A DNA stretch of 8,772 nucleotides, taken from assembly GCA_001778355.1 (NCBI GenBank), contig MFGS01000089.1:1-8772 (forward strand), in the 5' to 3' direction. A program made the position numbers and the translations under genes. How positions within the stretch are numbered: position 1 is the stretch's first letter; the number at the start of each line of letters is the position of its first letter. The stretch is from Candidatus Firestonebacteria bacterium RIFOXYA2_FULL_40_8. GTDB lineage: Bacteria; Oederibacteriota; D2-FULL-39-29. This document shows positions 6,024 to 8,772 of the stretch, piece after piece. The notes below the pieces were generated by a model. It searched no databases. It was not told the origin of the DNA and saw only the letters and a program-made list of their open reading frames with translations.

Positions 6024-6602
6024 ATGCCAAGAATAGCTAGAAAAGTAGAAATAGGTCTACCTCATCACATTACGCAAAGAGGTAACAACCGTCAGGATGT
6101 CTTCGTTGATGACAAAGACAGGGTAAATTATCTATATTGGCTTGAAAGATATTCAAAGGAGTATAGTGCGAGGATAATATCATGTTGTCTTATGAGCAAT
6201 CATATACATTTGATAGCTGTTCCTGAACATCACGATTCTTTTTCCAAAACACTGAGTTGTACACATTACAGGTATACTCAGTATTTTAACAGAAAGATGG
6301 GTTTGTCCGGGCATTTATGGCAAGGCAGGTTTTATTCCTGCCCGCTTAAGCAGGGATATCTTGAAACCGCAATAAAATATGTTGAACTGAATCCGGTAAG
6401 CGCAGGTCTTGTTGATAATGTTAATAGCTGGAGGTGGACTTCCGGAAACCAAGAAACCATATTAACAAAACTAATAACGCTGGAGGATAAGTTTAAATAT
6501 ATCGCTTTATCGAAAGAGCAGTGGAAAAAATATTTTACCGAGCATTTTAAGGATGAAGAAGTGGAGACTATCAGAAAGTCAACAATAAGAGGCCGTTTTT
6601 AA
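6024..6602 (+). CDS. REP-associated tyrosine transposase (RAYT, Y1/HUH, IS200-like fold)
   Basis: This is a single-strand DNA transposase or endonuclease of the Y1 HUH superfamily, 192 residues long. The opening MPRIARKVEIGLPHHITQRGN is characteristic of the RAYT/transposase-17 group. The HUH motif is H60-I-H62 in SNHIHLIAVP. HLWQGRFYS (about 97-105) and YVELNPVSAGLV (119-130) follow; Tyr119 is the likely catalytic tyrosine, which makes a 5' covalent link to DNA. WRWTS (about 136-140) is a further family signature. The protein ends at TIRKSTIRGRF, where many relatives continue with a GRPLG-type basic C-terminal segment, so it looks C-terminally short; the right hairpin begins 3 bases after the stop. 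The start is the ATG at 6024, with GGAGG at 6012-6016. The reading frame is open further upstream only because it crosses the left hairpin and the C-rich end of the secretin gene. Confidence 0.9.
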   Translation: MPRIARKVEIGLPHHITQRGNNRQDVFVDDKDRVNYLYWLERYSKEYSARIISCCLMSNHIHLIAVPEHHDSFSKTLSCTHYRYTQYFNRKMGLSGHLWQGRFYSCPLKQGYLETAIKYVELNPVSAGLVDNVNSWRWTSGNQETILTKLITLEDKFKYIALSKEQWKKYFTEHFKDEEVETIRKSTIRGRF

Positions 6603-6605
6603 AGA

Positions 6606-6654
6606 AATTGGGGACAGACACCGACATTTGTGATTTCGGTGTCTGTCCCCAATT
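6606..6654 (+). repeat. Right terminal hairpin of the RAYT element
   Basis: The same 19-bp arms as the left hairpin occur at 6606-6624 and 6636-6654, with an 11-nt loop of different sequence (CATTTGTGATT). It starts 3 bases after the transposase stop codon. Confidence 0.95.
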
Positions 6655-6679
6655 AGTGGTTTATTGATGTCAAAGAATT

Positions 6680-6688
6680 TGCTATAAT
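6680..6688 (+). promoter_or_regulatory. Extended -10 promoter of the tRNA-Ser gene
   Basis: TGCTATAAT is a perfect -10 (TATAAT, 6683-6688) with the TGn extension. No good -35 is seen at 17-18 bases (TTTATT at 6660-6665 is weak), which an extended -10 can tolerate. Transcription would start near 6695, in or beside a small hairpin, CATAGC (6691-6696) with GCTATG (6703-6708), ahead of the tRNA. Confidence 0.65.
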
Positions 6689-6738
6689 AACATAGCCAAA
6701 AAGCTATGGTATTGATTCAAATGTTTGTTTAAAGATAC

Positions 6739-6827
6739 GGAGAAGTCGCCTAGTTGGTCTATGGCGCACGCCTGGAAAGCGTGTAAACCTCACGGTTTCG
6801 AGGGTTCGAATCCCTCCTTCTCCGCCA
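6739..6827 (+). tRNA. tRNA-Ser, anticodon GGA
   Basis: The acceptor arm GGAGAAG (6739-6745) pairs with CTTCTCC (6817-6823), followed by discriminator G and an encoded CCA (6825-6827). The D-stem is GCC/GGC. The anticodon stem CACGC/GCGTG encloses the loop CTGGAAA, giving anticodon GGA at 6774-6776, which reads UCC and UCU. A long class II variable arm (about 6784-6799, AAACC/GGTTT) and the T-arm GAGGG-TTCGAAT-CCCTC (6800-6816) are complete. The long variable arm and the anticodon agree on serine. Just downstream, AAATGGC (6848-6854) could pair with GCCATTT at 6824-6830 in the precursor, but this may be chance. Confidence 0.97.
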
Positions 6828-6863
6828 TTTATCTGATTACTTTAGAAAAATGGCAGAGCAATT

Positions 6864-7058
6864 GAAAATAGACAATAGAACAATAGATAAAGAATATTCA
6901 ATTGCGGTCTATTCTCGATTTTCTATTTCCGAAAAAGTATTTTAGAAACAGAGAATCGAAAAGACGCCGCCAGATACGGCAACGACATTCGAAAATAGAT
7001 TTTGGAAGATTATCGATTCGGTTAAATCTCGACTTTCGATTTTTAAATGTGAATAAAA
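6864..7058. repeat. Degenerate 7-bp-periodic repeat region in both orientations
   Basis: Units resembling GAAAATA occur in series on the + strand: GAAAATA, GACAATA, GAACAATA, GATAAAG (6864-6892). They then occur on the - strand (6908-6930 reads as GGAAATA, GAAAATC, GAGAATA, GACC on the complement). They reappear on the + strand at about 6945-6965 (GAAACA, GAGAATC, GAAAAGA) and in mixed form to about 7058. This fills most of the 291-bp gap between the tRNA and the next gene. A 62-codon frame here (6902-7090) has no ribosome site and a composition set by the repeat, so no gene is called. Confidence 0.55.
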
Positions 7059-7118
7059 GTCAAATTAAAACAGTTGTTTCTTATCTCTGATAATTTCTAT
7101 TGAATCATGGAGGGGTTG

Positions 7119-8222
7119 ATGAAAAATATATTTCGCAATGTTTTACTTGTTCTTCTGGTTATTTCCTTTTCGCAAAATCTCAGAGCTGCTGTTGAGGAAC
7201 TGGTGAACGAGAGTAAAGCAATAAAAGAAGTCATGTCTATCACGGGAATGACGGAAAAGGATATTAAAGAAGAATATAAAAATGTAGATCTTAAGGATAT
7301 TTTGATGGCATATGCTTGTTCGTGCCCGCTTAAAAACTTTTTATCAGGGGAAGATCTGGGGAACGCGTCTGAACTTCAATCGCCGGCAATATTCAGTATA
7401 ATCGACAGGTATAAAGGTTATTGCGGTCGGGCTTTTCAGGTGAAGATAAATAAAGGTGTTTATAATGATGTTGATATGAGCAAACTTGCCGATGATATGC
7501 TCGGTGCTATGAAAATGATGAAAACACTGAGTGTTGCCGAAAAAAATTCTATAAAGAAAGATGATATCAGCAATAGATGTTTCCTGAAAAAGTTAACCAT
7601 ACTGGATTCTATTACCTCCTGTGTTGTGGCGGTTAAAACAAAAAAAGATGTTTATTCCATTGCTGAAAAGCGGCTGAGCGGGGTTGACTGGGAGACATTA
7701 ATGTATGATTTTAGACCCGGCAGTTTGATTTTAAAATCAACATATTTTAATTGGACCCAGACGATAGATTCCAATACACATCAGACCCTGGGGTTTTCCG
7801 GAACTTATAAAAAGGCTCATGAATCGCAAAGAGTACGCGGAAAAATATTTGTAGATGATCCGGAGGGTATTCTTAATGCGTGTGCCTCAGCAGCTAACAG
7901 TTTTTCTATTCCTGACGGATATAAAGAGGTGTCTCAGGAACAGGAGAATAAGGAGTTGGCTGAGAGAGTTTGCAGGATAATAAAAGTTGATAAGGCAACT
8001 GTTCTTGAAAGCATTCAAAGTTCAGACAAGCTTGACCTGGCAATAAAGCTTGCTCTAATAGCCTCAAAAACAAAAAAACCTGTGAATGAGCTTATTACCG
8101 AAAAGAAAAAATTCCAGACTCTGGGACTGTTCTGTTCGAAATTCCTTAAAATGCCTCAAAGTGATATAAAAGAAATAAACGATGCCGCCGATGCCGCAAA
8201 AAAAGAATTGGATAAGAAATAA
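7119..8222 (+). CDS. Exported protein of unknown function with internal helical repeats
   Basis: I do not recognise a named family. The 367-residue product has a clear signal peptide (MKNIFRNVLLVLLVISFSQNLRA, cleavage likely after residue 23), so it is periplasmic or outside the cell. Segments at about 160-197 (LDSITSCVVAVKTKKDVYSIAEKRLSG) and 301-342 (KLDLAIKLALIASKTKKPVNELITEKK) align around a shared KTKK-x-V core. The second resembles a helical motif often seen in small exported proteins of unknown role (roughly lAlalAkksgkpvdeil). A weaker third version lies at about 44-90. A strand-rich part (about 200-250) separates the repeats. There are eight cysteines in the mature part (67, 69, 102, 154, 168, 255, 285, 339). 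The ATG at 7119 is chosen over 7107 because GGAGGGG (7109-7115) fits as its ribosome site. The next gene follows after 58 bases with no terminator, so the two are probably co-transcribed. Confidence 0.8.
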   Translation: MKNIFRNVLLVLLVISFSQNLRAAVEELVNESKAIKEVMSITGMTEKDIKEEYKNVDLKDILMAYACSCPLKNFLSGEDLGNASELQSPAIFSIIDRYKGYCGRAFQVKINKGVYNDVDMSKLADDMLGAMKMMKTLSVAEKNSIKKDDISNRCFLKKLTILDSITSCVVAVKTKKDVYSIAEKRLSGVDWETLMYDFRPGSLILKSTYFNWTQTIDSNTHQTLGFSGTYKKAHESQRVRGKIFVDDPEGILNACASAANSFSIPDGYKEVSQEQENKELAERVCRIIKVDKATVLESIQSSDKLDLAIKLALIASKTKKPVNELITEKKKFQTLGLFCSKFLKMPQSDIKEINDAADAAKKELDKK

Positions 8223-8280
8223 TAAAAAAGGTTTAAAGGTGTTGGATTCTGTGGACTGGGAAAAAATAGAGGAGAAAATA

Positions 8281-8772
8281 ATGAGAAAAATATTTATTGC
8301 GGGTTTGCTGGTTATTATGGTTTCGGGGTTGAGTGCGGAACAGATATATCTGGATACTAAGATCTCAATGCGGTTGGCTACCGGGTCCATGCTCAGCCGG
8401 GAGAGCAGGATTGAAGTAAAAGCTTTCGGAGATATGTCTGTCGGGGTGGTGCATTCTGTTATAGACGGTCTTGGTCTGATGGGAACTCTCGATTCTTACC
8501 GCGTTGGGATATATGCTGCTTATCCCGTGAAACTCCCTGGAGCTGAAGTTACACCTTTTGTCGGCTTGAGCTATAATACGAGCTTGGTAATTTCCGGTGA
8601 ACTGGGTGCGGATTTTGGTATCAGAGCCTATCTTACATCGCTGCCGCTTTCTCCTGCTATATGTTTTTTTGCCCAGTCCTTTTCCGATAGCACCAGTGTT
8701 GACTTTTTCGTAGGACCATCTTTCTCTCTGGGATTTATAACTCTGGATCTGGGCTACGCGCCTAATTTATTC
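8281..8772 (+). CDS. Exported, probably outer-membrane beta-barrel-like protein (3' end outside window)
   Basis: The frame is open to the window end: 164 codons are visible. The product starts with a signal peptide (MRKIFIAGLLVIMVSGLSA, cleavage before EQ). It continues as alternating polar and hydrophobic stretches rich in Gly, Ser, Tyr and Phe: SYRVGIYAAYPVKL, VTPFVGLSYNTSLVISGELG, FFVGPSFSLGFITLDLGYAPN. These are typical of small outer-membrane barrels, though no specific family can be named. GAGGAG about 6 bases ahead of the ATG is a good ribosome site. In-frame GTG (8239) and TTG (8242) codons upstream are unlikely starts because they would precede the signal peptide. It probably shares a transcript with the exported protein upstream, which suggests that the two act together in the envelope; this is inference. 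Confidence 0.75.
   Translation, partial: MRKIFIAGLLVIMVSGLSAEQIYLDTKISMRLATGSMLSRESRIEVKAFGDMSVGVVHSVIDGLGLMGTLDSYRVGIYAAYPVKLPGAEVTPFVGLSYNTSLVISGELGADFGIRAYLTSLPLSPAICFFAQSFSDSTSVDFFVGPSFSLGFITLDLGYAPNLF

Larger units (their letters stand above)
5961..6654 (+). mobile_element. RAYT-type element: Y1 transposase gene between two identical-stem hairpins
   Basis: The 694-bp unit consists of a left 49-nt hairpin (5961-6009), the transposase gene, and a right 49-nt hairpin (6606-6654). Both stems are the same perfect 19-bp sequence, both loops are 11 nt, and the loop sequences differ. This is the expected arrangement for a REP-associated tyrosine transposase with its cognate palindromes. No target-site duplication is apparent, as expected for HUH enzymes. 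It is inserted exactly at the secretin stop codon and ends 25 bases before the tRNA -10 element. Confidence 0.82.

Noticed and set aside
5961..6654. RAYT hairpins as intrinsic terminators for the secretin and transposase genes
   Set aside because: The stems are strong, but neither is followed by a T-tract; their identity to each other is better explained as element ends.
6739..6827. tRNA-Ser as an integration site of a genomic island
   Set aside because: No repeat of the tRNA 3' end was seen elsewhere in the window and there is no integrase gene.
6902..7090. 62-codon open frame after the tRNA
   Set aside because: It lies in the heptad-repeat region, has no ribosome site, and its composition is dictated by the repeat.
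8064..8390. Minus-strand 108-codon frame over the junction of the two exported genes
   Set aside because: It is antisense to both genes' coding sequence, has no recognisable motif, and would overlap two better supported starts and stops.

Overview
The window is 8.8 kb of a moderately AT-rich genome from a Gram-negative (diderm) bacterium. Evidence for an outer membrane is the secretin, the CpaB homologue, several signal peptides, a candidate lipoprotein and the start of a barrel-like exported protein. The dnaG-rpoD pair is a housekeeping locus. The mix of Tad/Flp-type genes, an ORF6N gene, a REP-associated transposase and many short degenerate repeats would fit a little-studied lineage such as Elusimicrobiota or Omnitrophota, but nothing here fixes the phylum. 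Every clear gene and the tRNA lie on the + strand.

Positions 1-2740: the 3' part of dnaG overlaps rpoD by 3 bases and ends at a strong intrinsic terminator. A 9-bp tandem repeat lies just after the rpoD stop. Positions 2741-3420: a methionine sulfoxide reductase B with an N-terminal export or lipoprotein signal. It is bracketed by two directly oriented 34-bp REP-like hairpins whose stems differ by compensatory changes.

Positions 3430-5961: a promoter, then an ORF6N-domain gene, then cpaB and a cpaC-like secretin. A 19-bp leader sequence occurs both just after the promoter and just before cpaB, as if the ORF6N gene was inserted between cpaB and its own promoter. The ORF6N gene carries a perfect 29-nt palindrome in its coding region. 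The secretin is short, and no other Tad genes follow.

Positions 5961-6654: a compact element made of a Y1/HUH transposase gene of the RAYT type between two hairpins with identical 19-bp stems. It abuts the secretin stop codon and lies just upstream of a tRNA-Ser(GGA) promoter. Positions 6828-7118 hold no credible gene but contain a degenerate 7-bp-periodic repeat in both orientations.

Positions 7119-8772: two genes, probably co-transcribed. The first encodes an unrecognised exported protein with apparent internal helical repeats. The second is an exported, probably outer-membrane protein cut by the window end.

Taken together, a conserved replication/transcription locus is followed by an accessory stretch shaped by palindromic elements and a transposase. 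No complete new system is demonstrable. The best leads are the ORF6N insertion with its internal palindrome, the covarying REP pair around msrB, the RAYT element, and the strand-composition switches at the 3' ends of msrB and the secretin gene.
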